NCBI GenBank assembly: GCA_000349905.1
Contig: KB722771.1
Coordinates: 78,169 to 114,672 of the forward strand
DNA length: 36,504 nucleotides
Direction of reading: 5' to 3'
DNA from: Volvariella volvacea V23
Taxonomy: Eukaryota; Basidiomycota; Agaricomycetes; Agaricales; Pluteaceae
The notes beneath the pieces are model-generated. The model was not told the DNA's origin. It worked only from the letters and a program-made list of their open reading frames with translations, and did no database searches. Each line of letters begins with the position of its first letter. The first letter of the stretch is position 1. Below are positions 20,311 to 30,688 of this stretch, in pieces. Made by a program: the position numbers and the translations under genes.

Positions 20311-20532
20311 GCTTTGAGAGGCAGTGCCTAACTGTGCGAGTTCAAGAGATCTCAGATCGACGCCAAGACGTGAATTCCATACATAGAATTAATTTCTATT
20401 TCAGGCAAATTTGTGCTTGTGGGTGTTTATTTTTCGCACCGGCGTCTGACACAGAAACACTCACCGAGCATCACCATCACCACCGACCAGCGATAATTCC
20501 GGTTTTTCTGCCACTTCTGTCATGCAAAGGGT
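20311..20532 (+). promoter_or_regulatory. Type T promoter and leader, repeat of 14461-14660
   Basis: ATACATAGAATTAATTTCTA is followed by GTGCTTGTGGGTGTTTATTT and leads directly to the ATG at 20533. The match to 14461-14660 is extensive. In this copy the TATA core reads ATACATAG, so it may be weakened. Confidence 0.6.
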
Positions 20533-21860
20533 ATGACGGACACCGACTCGATGCATAGTACTTCAAGCAATGCCAATATTTTTCAGATCCCAGATGGTAT
20601 GTCCTGCTAATTCCGCACGGCCTCAGGACTAAGCTGATGATTTGCTGAAGATGTTGACCTACTTCTATTTTACAAACGGAAGCGCGACGATTTCTACGAT
20701 TAAATGCCCATAAAATTCAGGGTCTTTATCCTTTCTTCCTCTACCTCGCCACCCGGAACCAACTGTCCACCAAAGTAGAGCTCTGTCACCATTCCAACAA
20801 CTGTCCAACTGTCCAGAGCGCCATTCAAAGTACCCAGTCACGACAGAAGCACGTGATTGCAGAGCAGGTGGGGGCCTGTGCTTGTTCCGAAGGGCATCTG
20901 CGTCTAGGATCGGCAAAACCGCACAATGTCAGCACGCAGCCAAGGAATCCAAATCACGACTAGGCGAGATCTTCTCCTCCCGTCCTCAGTAACTGTGCTC
21001 GCAAATCGACCTCTTTGATGTCTCAGTCACACTAGCGCATGGGATGAGCATGACCTTGCCACCCTTCATCGTGAGCGTCGACGGGTGTCTGATTGGCTAT
21101 ATAGATACTATCTACACGTGCACTGGTATGAAGTTTCTACGGATAGCTTTTACGGAGGCCCCTGGAAGCGTTCAAAGAGCAGTAGCCGTCGTTGGATTAG
21201 TACGGGAGACACTTAATGACTATGGATGGCATCAACGCCTGGGACTAAAAGTACTAGAGCACGCTATTCGACTTCCTTCATCCTATCTATGCGGCCAGTA
21301 CCCTGATCTTCTCCCATCCATCACTCCATAGCAAGACTCTCGTTCACTACGAGTTCTACGAATCTGCCTTCGCTGGCAGAGCTCGTGACGTACATCAATG
21401 ATTCTCCGTCACCGCTATCGAAGGCGTCGTTTCCGGAGCTCTAAGAAGAGGCGGGGAGTGTATGCTTTCATTTCGAGCTATTTCGAGCTATAGTGTTCAT
21501 CGCCAACCCAAGCAAAGATCCCAATGCTCAGCGGAAGGACTTGGGTGCTTTTGGCACGCAAGCAGAGGTGTTCAAGGAGCTCGACGCTGTGTACTACCCG
21601 CAGTGAAGATGGCCTTGGGCAAGTCGAGCAACCTAAAGGAACCATCGCGATTCGTCGTGTTCAACCTGCCTCACATCGACCACAAGGGGTTCACGCTGAC
21701 CCCTATCGAGCATTGGGCGTTGATCAGGATTAGATTCAACTGGCTATGGTCCTCATCAAGCTACAGTCCTGTGCGTGGCGGGCAATTCTTGGGTTCGGTC
21801 GTAATGCGGCTGTATTCTTTCGACCTCTTTCAATTGGAGCAAGGACTTTGCTGTGCGGGG
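20533..21860 (+). pseudogene. Type T NACHT relic with preserved first exon
   Basis: Exon 1 (20533..20596, 64 nt, as in the 4055-5688 gene) reads MTDTDSMHSTSSNANIFQ and ends at a GTATGT donor. After an AAG acceptor, DVDLLLFYKRK matches the second exon of the intact gene and then meets a stop. Further on, at about 20890-20990, the Walker A region is recognisable at the DNA level but scrambled. HGMSMTLPPFIVSVDGCLIG (about 21037) matches YGLSMNFPPFIGSIDKCLLG. FIANPSKDPNAQRKDLG and ELDAVYYPQ match later segments. The stop after YYPQ and several frame changes show it is dead. It ends about 285 bp before the type G copy at 22145, repeating the T-G order. Confidence 0.75.
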
Positions 21861-22144
21861 GATGAGTTCTTAAGCCTGATGTATCGGTGAGTGCGATTTC
21901 ATCATGGATTTGGGGGTGCTAATTCGTGGTATTAGAACGCTTCTGAAGGGCGATTAAAGCCCATACCATTTTACAGAAAAATACGCCACAGTAACGGTGT
22001 CAAAATCGGCGCAACAGTTATGTCGAGTTCGAATAAACGTTGGATAAACGAGCCCAAATAAGAACAAAGGGCATCCTACGCTGACGTTCATGATTGCACT
22101 TGCCTAACCTAGATCCAGAACGTATTCTTAAATGCGGGATTGCG

Positions 22145-23929
22145 ATGTGGGTAACCGACGAAGGTAGGCACACAGACACTCTCCTCTCCAACTCGCCTGA
22201 GTTGTGTCCTAGGTCACCTTGAAGCACTTGAATCATACGTTACCAAAGGCGCATTGCATTCCTCGCTAGAGCGAGAAGACTCACTCTACCGCGAGCCCGA
22301 CACTCGGCAGTCCATCCTCCTCGATATCGAAGCCTGGTCTCAAGATCTTGCTTCCCCACCAATTCTGCCTCTAACTGGTCTTGTGGCGTCTGGAAAAACT
22401 ATCATTCTCAAAGAAGAATAAGGTGTACCAGAGGGCTCATCTTGCTGGGGAGTTCTTTTTCTGGAGAGGAGATCCCGAATGCTGCGTAATAACTACATTC
22501 GTTACTACACTTGTCTACCACCTCGGCTTCATTCTGCCCAGTGCCGCACTAGCCATACGGGAGACATTGAACACCAATCAAGCTATCCTCCAAGCACCAC
22601 TCGAAGAACAATGGGAAGCTCTAATCGTCCAGCCCCTCGAAACCCTCGCCGGAAAACCCATGTCGTTTCGTCCTCTGTTTATCATTGACGGACTTGACGA
22701 ATGCTCGTCGCGGGAAGACCAGCTGTGGGTAATTGAAAAAATGGTTCAATTGTGCACACGCTTTCCTGTAGGCCTTCTATTATCCAGCAGATCCGAGCAC
22801 CACATCAGGGTGGCATTCGCGAAATACCAGGGCCAGTTTCCTTCCTTATTCCAGCCCATTATCGAGTTGGCGGATAACGGTAAGGTGCGACAACACATCC
22901 GATTCATGCTCCGCCCAATCTATGATGCCTTGGAAGGGAAACCTTGGGATCATGAATGGGTACCTTCTACACCATTTGATGATACCTTTGAAACACTGGT
23001 TTCGGACGCGTGCGGGCAGATGATGTTCGTGGCTGCGATTCGGCATTTTCGCGACATCACCATTCCTGACTATCTACGTGACCATCTCAAGCACCTTCAC
23101 TCTGATGGTCTGCTTCAGGCAAAAGCCTTTTCGGCTCTCGACAAGCGCTACGATGCCCTCATGGGGGCAGCCGACTCATATCTAACAGTGGAGCAAAAGG
23201 CACTCTGGGACAAGATATTCTACTACCTCCTATACATCCAGCTCGACAGTGTTCACGCTATCAGCATTTTTTGGGATACATCACCAAGGGAGATTCGTTC
23301 CGTTTTGGAGCAGTATCATTCTGTACTTCGTGTCCCGCATTCCGATAAGCGTCCCCTGGGCTTTGCCATTCATACATTTCAGGGGTTCCTCTCTTCGGAA
23401 CATCGTGGGGGGAAAGATGCCAAGTATTATATACCCAAATCGTCATTGTCAATAGACGCCTTTGAACGGTGCATCCATCTTGCGAAACATCCTGGGCTAC
23501 ACAGAACGACAAAGGCTCCTGCGTATCTCTTCTCCCTTTGGCTTAGGCTGGAACCACAGCTCGATCAGACATCAATACGATCGAAATGGATGTCGAAGCG
23601 ACGAGTGCTTCGCATTTTAGAGGGCTTTGACATGTCTGAATGGGTTTCTCAGTGGTATATTAGCCACAAGAATGAAGAATTCGAGCAGGCTTACAAAGAA
23701 TTTCGAGGTCGGATACGGAATTTGTCAAAGGTATGTGAAGTTGACCACTTAGGTGTTTGACTGAACATTGACCCGCTCTCAGAGCACCCTCAAGAAATTC
23801 GATGAGAATGCCCTGCAGAGTAGCGATGGCCATCCATCGGACAACAGTCTTCCAGGATTCTTGGTGCAATTGTTAAGAAAATTGTTCCCTAAATGGATAT
23901 CCCGCACCCGCTTTCGTACTGTGAGTTAA
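22145..23929 (+). pseudogene. Type G NACHT protein with a 5-nt deletion just after the P-loop
   Basis: Exons: 22145..22163 (MWVTDEG), 22213..23730 and 23783..23929; introns 49 and 52 nt. The P-loop GLVASGKT is intact, but after ILKEE the frame meets TAA at 22419-22421. Alignment with the 28237 copy shows five bases missing. Downstream the sequence is fully open in the shifted frame, from RAHLAGEFFFW through Walker B RPLFIIDGLDEC and LLSSRSEHH to LPGFLVQLLRKLFPKW. No other break is seen in 1.3 kb, so inactivation is recent or the deletion is an assembly error. A hydrophobic exon follows at 24003. It stands in tandem with the 24744, 28237 and 30689 copies. Confidence 0.85.
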
Positions 23930-24002
23930 GCGATTTATTGACGCTTTTTGGCATCGTCCTACAAATAATTACTACACCTACCCCGTCTGTCCTTTTGTGG
24001 AG

Positions 24003-24085
24003 ATCCACGTTCCTTTGTCATCTACTGTGTTGATTTTAGTCGCGCTCCTTATATTAATACTGATGTTGTTCCGTGATTTGACACC
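24003..24085 (+). other. Membrane-helix exon downstream of the 22145 copy
   Basis: Exon 3 of the copy ends CGT-ACT followed by GTGAGTTAA, which is both a good donor and, if retained, a VS-stop ending. Splicing from 23921 to the AG at 24001-24002 (82 nt, phase 0) continues the protein as IHVPLSSTVLILVALLILIL, a strong membrane helix. The same arrangement occurs after the 28237 copy. Confidence 0.6.
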
Positions 24086-24743
24086 AGCCGCAATAACATC
24101 AAGTGGATTGGCGAGAACACGTATCTCAGAAGCAAGTCATGCCGCCAAGTGTCCCGCTCATCTCGGCACAATGGTCTCGGATACCCTCAGAATTTGTCTG
24201 ACAAGCATTCTCGATCGTGCCTGATTCTTATCTCTGGGGAGCTGCCTAGCGTGAACGCTCTACCGTTCGCCTCCATCCCTCCTTCCAACTGCCTTGATTT
24301 GGGGCATTGTATGGCGCAGTCTAAGTGTGGCGTCAGGGTCGTCGTACAGTATTGACCGCAAATCCCTTATCCTAGCGTCGATTGTACAGTTGCGTGTTGC
24401 AGCCAATGTATGTCAACTCTCCGCTCCTTGAGAGAGTGGGTATCGTCGACGATTCTTGCTACGGTCTTGTGCCATTGTAGGACCTCCACTTCAGTGCGCA
24501 TCGTGGGTGCCACTGAATTTCGTCTCATACAGGTCGATGTTTAACGCTCGGCGTTCAACCATCGTCAGATTGCTATTGATAGGATTGCCGGGGGCGCGGG
24601 GGCGTGTCGAATGCAAGCAAAGGACATTTGGACGAGTTCAGAGTGTTTGTATGCACGTGATATTGTCTTTACAGAAGCCAAAGAACGAGCGCGCCACACA
24701 GTCAACTCCTTTTCGACTCATTGGCCTGGGGCTGGCATTCACG

Positions 24744-26540
24744 ATGTGGGTGCCTGCAAAAGGTAAGCCATGCAGCGGTCAGTATAGAATTGTGCCACTA
24801 ACTCGATGTCCAAGGACGCTTTGAGGCGCTGCAGCCCTACGTTACTATGACTGCTCTGCATTCCGCAGAAGAGGACGAACCACTTAATTGCCATCCACGA
24901 TCACGAGAATCTATTCTAGCCGACATCGATGCCTGGAGCAAATATCTTTCTACTCCCCCTATTCTTTGTCTTACAGGCTTTATAGGACAGGAAAAGCTGT
25001 GGTGTTGACGGAGGCGGCAAGGGCGGCTTATGAACGAGCCCACCTTGCTGGAGAGTTCTTTTTCTGGAGCGGTGATCCCGCACGCAGTACGTTAAGCAAC
25101 TTCGCTACCACTCTTGCTTTTCGTCTCGGCTTTATTCTTCCAAGCGCCGCGAAAATCATCAGGTCAACACTAGAAAACGACCGTTCCATTTTTGAGGCGT
25201 CGCTCGATGAACAATGGGAAAGTTTTGTTGTTGAACCACTCAAATCGCTCGCAGGTCAAACGATGGCCTTTCGTCCTCTCTTCATCATTGACGGACTCGA
25301 TCAGTGTTCTTCGCGGCAAGACCAGATGTGGATAATCGAGAGGATGGTCGAGTTATGCTCGCAATTCCCCGTTGGGATGTTAATGTCTTGTCGACCTGAG
25401 TATCACCTCAAGCTGGAATATGCAAAATATCAGAGACAACTCCCCTCATTATTCAGCTCCCTTCATGAACTGAAGGATGATGCGGAGGTGCGCCGGCAGA
25501 TCAGGGACCTGCTGCGCCTAATTCATGACAACATAGACGAAATACGAGTGGGTGACAACTGGGAGTCATCGATGCCGTTGGATAGCACGTTCGAAACCCT
25601 GATTGCAGATGCCTGTGGTCAATTTATCATTGTGGATGCAATCGACCATTTTCTCCGCCATCTGGATACCTCTCCCCTGTGGCGTCGTAGACAACTTGCG
25701 CAGCTACACTCTGATGGATTATTGCAGGCGAAGGCCTTCACCATCTTGGACAAGCGCTATGACGAACTCATGACATCGGCTCAATCGTATCTCACGGAGG
25801 AGCAGAGGATGCTTCGCGATAAGGTCTTCTATTATCCTCTATGTACAGCCCGACAGCATGCAAACTATCAGCATCTTCTGGGATGCTTCGCCCAGTGATG
25901 TTCGAACAATCCTGGAGCAATATCATTCCGTTATTCGAGTTCCAATGTCAGACCATCATAATCTCAACTTTGATACGTATACATTTAAAGGATTCCTCTC
26001 CAAAAATCGCGGTGGGAAGGGTGCGAAGCATTATATTCCCAAGTCTTCACTCTCCATCGTGGCCTTTACGCGCAGTATATACCTTGCCGAGCATTGTGGA
26101 CTTCACAAAACCGCTAGCATTCCTGACTACGTCTTTTCTCTGTGGTTCACATTAGAGCCACAACTTGATGGCTCGTCACTGCGTGCAGAGTGGCGGTTGA
26201 AGCGCCACGTGCGTCACACGCTGGATAAATTTGATTTCTCCGCATGGATTTCCTCGTGGTATTTAAATCACCAGAGCGAAGAAATCGAGGCGGCTTACAA
26301 TCTATTTAGACTTCAGTTGCTTAGGCTGTCCAAGGTATGTCCTTTCCTTTTCTTGGGAGCTCAATTTGACACCTGCCTGGTTCCAGGGTTCGTTGAAGAA
26401 GTTCGACGAGAACGCTTTGTCTAGGGCTCGGAGAGAAAGTCGTACCATGAAGGTTCACATTTGTCCAGGCGTTTTGACAAGAATTTCGAGCAGAATCATC
26501 CAAAGTGGTTATCCCGCACTTATTCTCATGTCATGGATTG
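24744..26540 (+). pseudogene. Type G NACHT protein with several frameshifts and a damaged P-loop
   Basis: Exons: 24744..24762 (MWVPAKG), 24815..26334 and 26387..about 26530; introns both 52 nt. Breaks: one base is missing in the P-loop, where GFIGQ is followed by a shifted GKA in place of GSGKT, at about 24985-25000. Two bases are missing in the FYYLLYIQ motif near 25845. A shift in the last exon lets the original ending HPKWLSRTYSHVMD be read only in another frame. Walker B RPLFIIDGLDQC has Gln in place of Glu. The P-loop change of Thr to Ala would itself harm nucleotide binding. It is the most decayed of the plus-strand type G copies. Confidence 0.85.
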
Positions 26541-26594
26541 AGTGAGTAGCACTTAAATGTCATTTTCTGGAGTCCATACACAGTTACTATACCT

Positions 26595-26640
26595 ATTGCC
26601 CCATTGCCGTCATTCCTTTATTGCTACTGTTTCTAAATCG
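26595..26640 (+). other. Membrane-helix remnant downstream of the 24744 copy
   Basis: One frame reads PIAVIPLLLLFLNRN at the expected distance after the last exon. Splice sites are no longer clear. It is included because four other copies have a hydrophobic segment at this place. Confidence 0.35.
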
Positions 26641-27499
26641 CAATCACGTTCATTGTTTCACCATTGAACCAACCCTCGTTTTCTTGACGGACATATGTCT
26701 GAATGTTCACCGTGTTGCAGTTAGCGGCTTCTTTGTCTGACGCCTCCGTGTACAACCTTATGGGAGCCTGCGCGGCATTCTTAATGTGCTACTGAAGTGG
26801 GTTAGAACACAAGGGAGGCGTAACAGAAAGCGAATAGTTCTATTCCATGGATTACAACGAGAAGCCGTGTCACACCTATCTAAAGATCATCCCCAAGTGG
26901 TTCATTGTAGTGCTAGGTGCTTGCTAATTCGGCTTCGCATGATTCCTTTCAAGCAACTTTATCATGTTTTGTTTCATTGGCAATCGTTGTGTCATTATCA
27001 AGTAAGTGCTTTGAGCTTCTGGCCGCTGTTAGCAACTAACTAGGGCGACCTAAACGCATGAAAATCTTATATGAGAATACAGTGATGTCTGCCTGTTCCA
27101 ATACCCGAAACTGCATAGTGTTAGAAATAATCGGGTCCAAGAGAGCTTTGTTCTCTCCGGGTTTCGATAGAATATAAGTAACAGCATCGGTTGTACCAAT
27201 TGATACCAACGGGATCCATTTCTGACCAAGGTTAAGGCAGATTCGTACACCCGATCTTCTCTGCATATTACGACCATCCACACAAGATCATTCCTGAGGA
27301 CGGTTTCATGTTCCGCATTCAGCTTTCCGGTGAAGAAACCCCGGTTTAGGCAAATGGCGTATAAAATTTATGTATGTGGGTCCCACAATGAGGGCACAAG
27401 ACCCTCATGAGAAGTCAATTGTCCGTCACCGCTCCCGAAGTGACATGGAGATCTGTCCAGGTAGGTCGGTGGTGATTGCTGGTTCAAACCGTTTGATTG
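26641..27499. other. Spacer with no supported gene
   Basis: An ATG-led 85-codon frame at 26786 and minus-strand frames at 27036-27283 lack motifs. A short IIPKWFIVVLG reading near 26890 is reminiscent of the type G last exon, but too short to call. Confidence 0.3.
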
Positions 27500-27680
27500 A
27501 TCGGGAGGAGACTACACTCATGTCGTGGGATTGCTTTAAAGGGAACAAGGAGATTACTGCAGATACAAGGGATGGCTTGACACTGGATACCTTTTACCTC
27601 TCTGTGATGGAGGCAACGAACAAGGTGCTTGACCCTCTACACCGCAGGTTATACAGCCCTAAATGCATTTCCAATGCCCA
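27500..27680 (+). pseudogene. Possible type T relic
   Basis: The frame reads SWDCFKGNKEITADTRDG and then LDTFYLSVMEATNKVLD. The second part resembles DLDAMYLSVIKSVAQ and DLNAFYCSAAKAI of the type T copies, and the preceding tryptophan sits at a similar distance as in the 4055-5688 protein. No Walker motifs are found. If real, it keeps the T-before-G order ahead of the 28237 gene. Confidence 0.3.
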
Positions 27681-27924
27681 AATTAAGGCAAGAGGGCGTA
27701 TGAATGCTCCAAATATTTTCCCACTCCTCAGAGATTATCACCAACGACATTAGATAAAGCCAGTGAAAATGTTCGTCACATTCACTCTTTCATAACCTGA
27801 TTATCAATGAAGTGGTTCTAACGATTTGTCTTCGTGCCTTGTGCACCAGTTTTCATAGTTCATCTGCATTTGGAAATCCGTCCAATCACAACACTCAAAC
27901 AGTTTGAGTGTGCCATGAGTGCCA

Positions 27925-28110
27925 AAAGTGAGTGCACAATGGGCAGATGGTTCAGTAGGGAAGAGAATAATTACTTGGCGTCGTGCTTCCAACCGCCGAC
28001 AGAATGTAACCACCCACAGAACCACCATTTACTTTACACATGAATCGCACTGCAAATGGGCACCAGCAGAAGGTAATATCTACAGTGCGCTGTTGACGAA
28101 TGCGAAACTG
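27925..28110 (+). repeat. Orphan promoter and first exon of a type G copy, repeat of about 30530-30775
   Basis: The stretch up to CTTTACACATGAATCGCACTG matches that before the copy at 30689 (CTTTACACATGGATCGTGCTG), and the likeness continues through the exon 1 donor into the first intron. The exon here (28040..28072) is one base shorter than 30689..30722, which shifts the frame. No second exon follows; instead the 28237 gene begins with its own micro-exon. Confidence 0.65.
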
Positions 28111-28236
28111 ACCCTGATCTCGATCCATACTCGCATAATCCTCTCTTATTATCACGACAAACCCTTGTTTCATTTCGAATAAAAACATAGTTTTCTCCTT
28201 TGCTCGCTTGAATGCGTTCCCCTAGCTGACATCGTG

Positions 28237-29995
28237 ATGTGGATACCCGAAGAAGGTATGTTGTATGGCTTTCTGTTGCGCTCTACTGACGCCGTGGCGT
28301 AGCACGTTTTGAAGCACTTCAACCCTACGTGACTAAAGCTGCCTTACATTTCTCACTTAAACGAGAGGACTCACTCCATTGGGATCCCGACACGAGACAA
28401 TCCATCCTCACTGACATCGATACTTGGACGCAAGATCTTTCTTCTCCTCCCATTTTATCCCTAACAGGCCCTGTAGGGTCTGGGAAGACTATTATACTCA
28501 AGGAAGTGGCAACAGCAGTGTTCGAAAGGGCGCACCTTGCTGGGGAGTTCTTCTTTTGGAGAGGCGATCCCCAGTGCCGTGTCATTACTACATTTGCCAC
28601 CACTATTGCCCATCATCTTGGCTTTATTCTACCCAGCGCCTCTTTGGTCATACGGGAGACCCTAAATAACAACGCTTCAATTCTCCAGGCACCGCTCGAG
28701 GAGCAATGGGAAAGCCTAGTAATTCAGCCTCTTGAAACGCTCGCAGGAAAAACGATGTCATTTCGTCCATTATTCATCATCGATGGCATTGACGAATGTT
28801 CGTCGCGGGAGGATCAGCTGTGGGTAGTCCAGAAGATGGTTGAGTTGTGCAATCGGTTTCCTGTGGCGTTGCTGGTGTCTAGCCTTCCGGAGTACCACCT
28901 TCAAATGGAATTTGTAAAGTACCAGAGGCAGTTTCCTTCCTTATTCCGACCTATTATCGAACTAGCCGATAACGATGAAGTCCGACAGCATATCCGCTTA
29001 TTGCTTCGTCCCATCTATAACGCCGTGGAAGGGGAACCCTGGAATAATAGCTGGAAACCATCAATGCCGTTGGATGAAACTTTTGAGACGTTGGTCTCGG
29101 ATGCTTCGGGGCAGATGATGTTCGTGACAGAGATTCGGCAGTTTCGTCAACACACAGTTCATGACGATCTGCGTGATCATCTTAATCGCCTACACTATGA
29201 CGGCTTGCTCCAAGCCAAAGCCTTTCCAGCCATCGATAAACGCTACGATGCCCTGATGACATCAGCGCAATCCTACTTGACCATGGAACAAAGGACGCTT
29301 CGGGATAAGATATTCTACTATCTTTTATACATTCAACTTGACAGCATCCAGACCATCAGTATTTTTTGGGATACACCCCCCGCACAAGTCCGCTCTGTCT
29401 TGGAACAATATCACTTCGTCCTTCGTGTGCCAAGGTCCAATAAGCGCCCCCTCTCCTTCATGACGTATACATTCCAAGGGTTTCTTTCTTCGGAGTATCG
29501 AGGTGGAAAAGATACCAAGCATTGCGTCTCCAAGTCGTCGCTATCTATAGATGCATTTGAGCGGAGTATCCATCTCGCAAATCACCCTGGACTTCATAGA
29601 ACAGCAAATGCTCCTGCTTATCTCTTCAGTCTCTGGCTTTCACTGGAACCACAAGTCAATCGGTCTTCAATACGGTTGAGATGGAGATCAAAAAGACGAA
29701 TCCTGCGTTTGCTCGAAGATTTTGATTTCCCTGCGTGGGTTTCCCTATGGTATTCAAATAATAAGTACGAAGAACTTGATCAGAAATACACCCAGTTCCG
29801 AGTTCGTACACAGAAGTTATCAAAGGTGTGTGAAGTCCGTCCTGTTAAGAATTTGACCGAATGTTTGCCTGTGCTCAGAGCGCCGTCAAGAAATTTGACG
29901 AGAATGCCTTAAGCAGGAGTAAATATAACTCGTCCGTGCCGGATGCTCGCCTAGGTTTTTTGATGAAATTATTCAACAAGTTGGTCCTAAGATAG
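28237..29995 (+). CDS. Type G NACHT P-loop protein (NLR-like), open frame of 552 aa
   Basis: Exons: 28237..28255 (MWIPEE plus a split Ala codon), 28303..29825 and 29879..29995; introns of 47 and 53 nt, all in phase. Walker A is GPVGSGKT (62-69), Walker B RPLFIIDGIDEC, and then LLVSSLPEYHLQ, where the usual Arg of SSRPEYHL is Leu. That Arg is normally a conserved position after Walker B, so nucleotide sensing might be altered. The C-terminus reads LFNKLVLR and stops at TAG (29993-29995), about ten residues before the PKWISRT ending of the 22145 copy. The bases after the stop still show that ending in a shifted frame. A hydrophobic exon at 30103 would be unreachable in this reading. Otherwise the protein is complete. 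Confidence 0.82.
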
Positions 29996-30102
29996 AAATC
30001 CCGTACAGTGAGTTAAGTGGCCGCTTCTTTGATGTTGAAGTTTCTTCTGGTCTGCGCCTTGCACCAACTACTACATATACCTTTGTCTACTTTTTCATGG
30101 AG

Positions 30103-30180
30103 ATAACTGCCATTCTTTTGTCGCTGTTGTCTGTAATCTCAGCCCTGCTCCTGATATTAGTGCTGATGTTTGTGATTTGA
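30103..30180 (+). other. Membrane-helix segment downstream of the 28237 gene
   Basis: After a GTGAGTTAAG donor-like string at 30008 and an AG at 30101-30102, the frame reads ITAILLSLLSVISALLLILV and ends at TGA (30178-30180). An ATG two codons upstream would also let it be read as a tiny separate peptide. It matches the 24003 segment in position, donor and hydrophobic character. The TAG at 29993 now separates it from the main frame. Confidence 0.55.
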
Positions 30181-30688
30181 CGTCAACCCCGATACCTTAG
30201 GATGCAGTTAAGCAAACAAATCGATGAAAATGCCTGCCTTGGAAGCGACCGCTCTTCTGGGAACATTGTGAAGATTTTGAGTGCCTTTGATGCTGGAGTT
30301 CGTCTAGTTCAATGCCCCTGCGATTCAATATTCCTCGCCACCTTTGCTCCAGACTTATGGTCTTAATGCATTATCGCGCTTTAAGGTTTTATTCGCGCGC
30401 GTTATCATTTCAAGCGGTTGACATATAAGGCCTCCCGCAGTCGTAATCGTCTAATGCATATGAGTCCACAATGACTGACGAAAAAAACGCTGATAGGTAA
30501 GGTTAGTTGCCTGTTATGCCTATATTCTATCTAACTCGTCTTCGTACTGAGCACAACCGGCGAGTGGTCCGGCAGGGGACAGAATACGACTTATCACTTG
30601 ACATCCAAACCGCCCACAGAACCGAACACATAATCATTTCTACACAATAGCCCCAAAGCGCCACAACCGTCTCTTAACTACTTTACAC
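30181..30688. other. Upstream region of the 30689 copy
   Basis: No gene is seen. The part from about 30530 to the ATG is the promoter-like segment duplicated at 27925-28040. Confidence 0.4.

Noticed and set aside
27440..27515. tRNA-like GGTTCAAACC near 27480
   Set aside because: The T-arm-like string has no matching acceptor, D or anticodon stems around it. The same applies to GGTTCAAAT near 15030.
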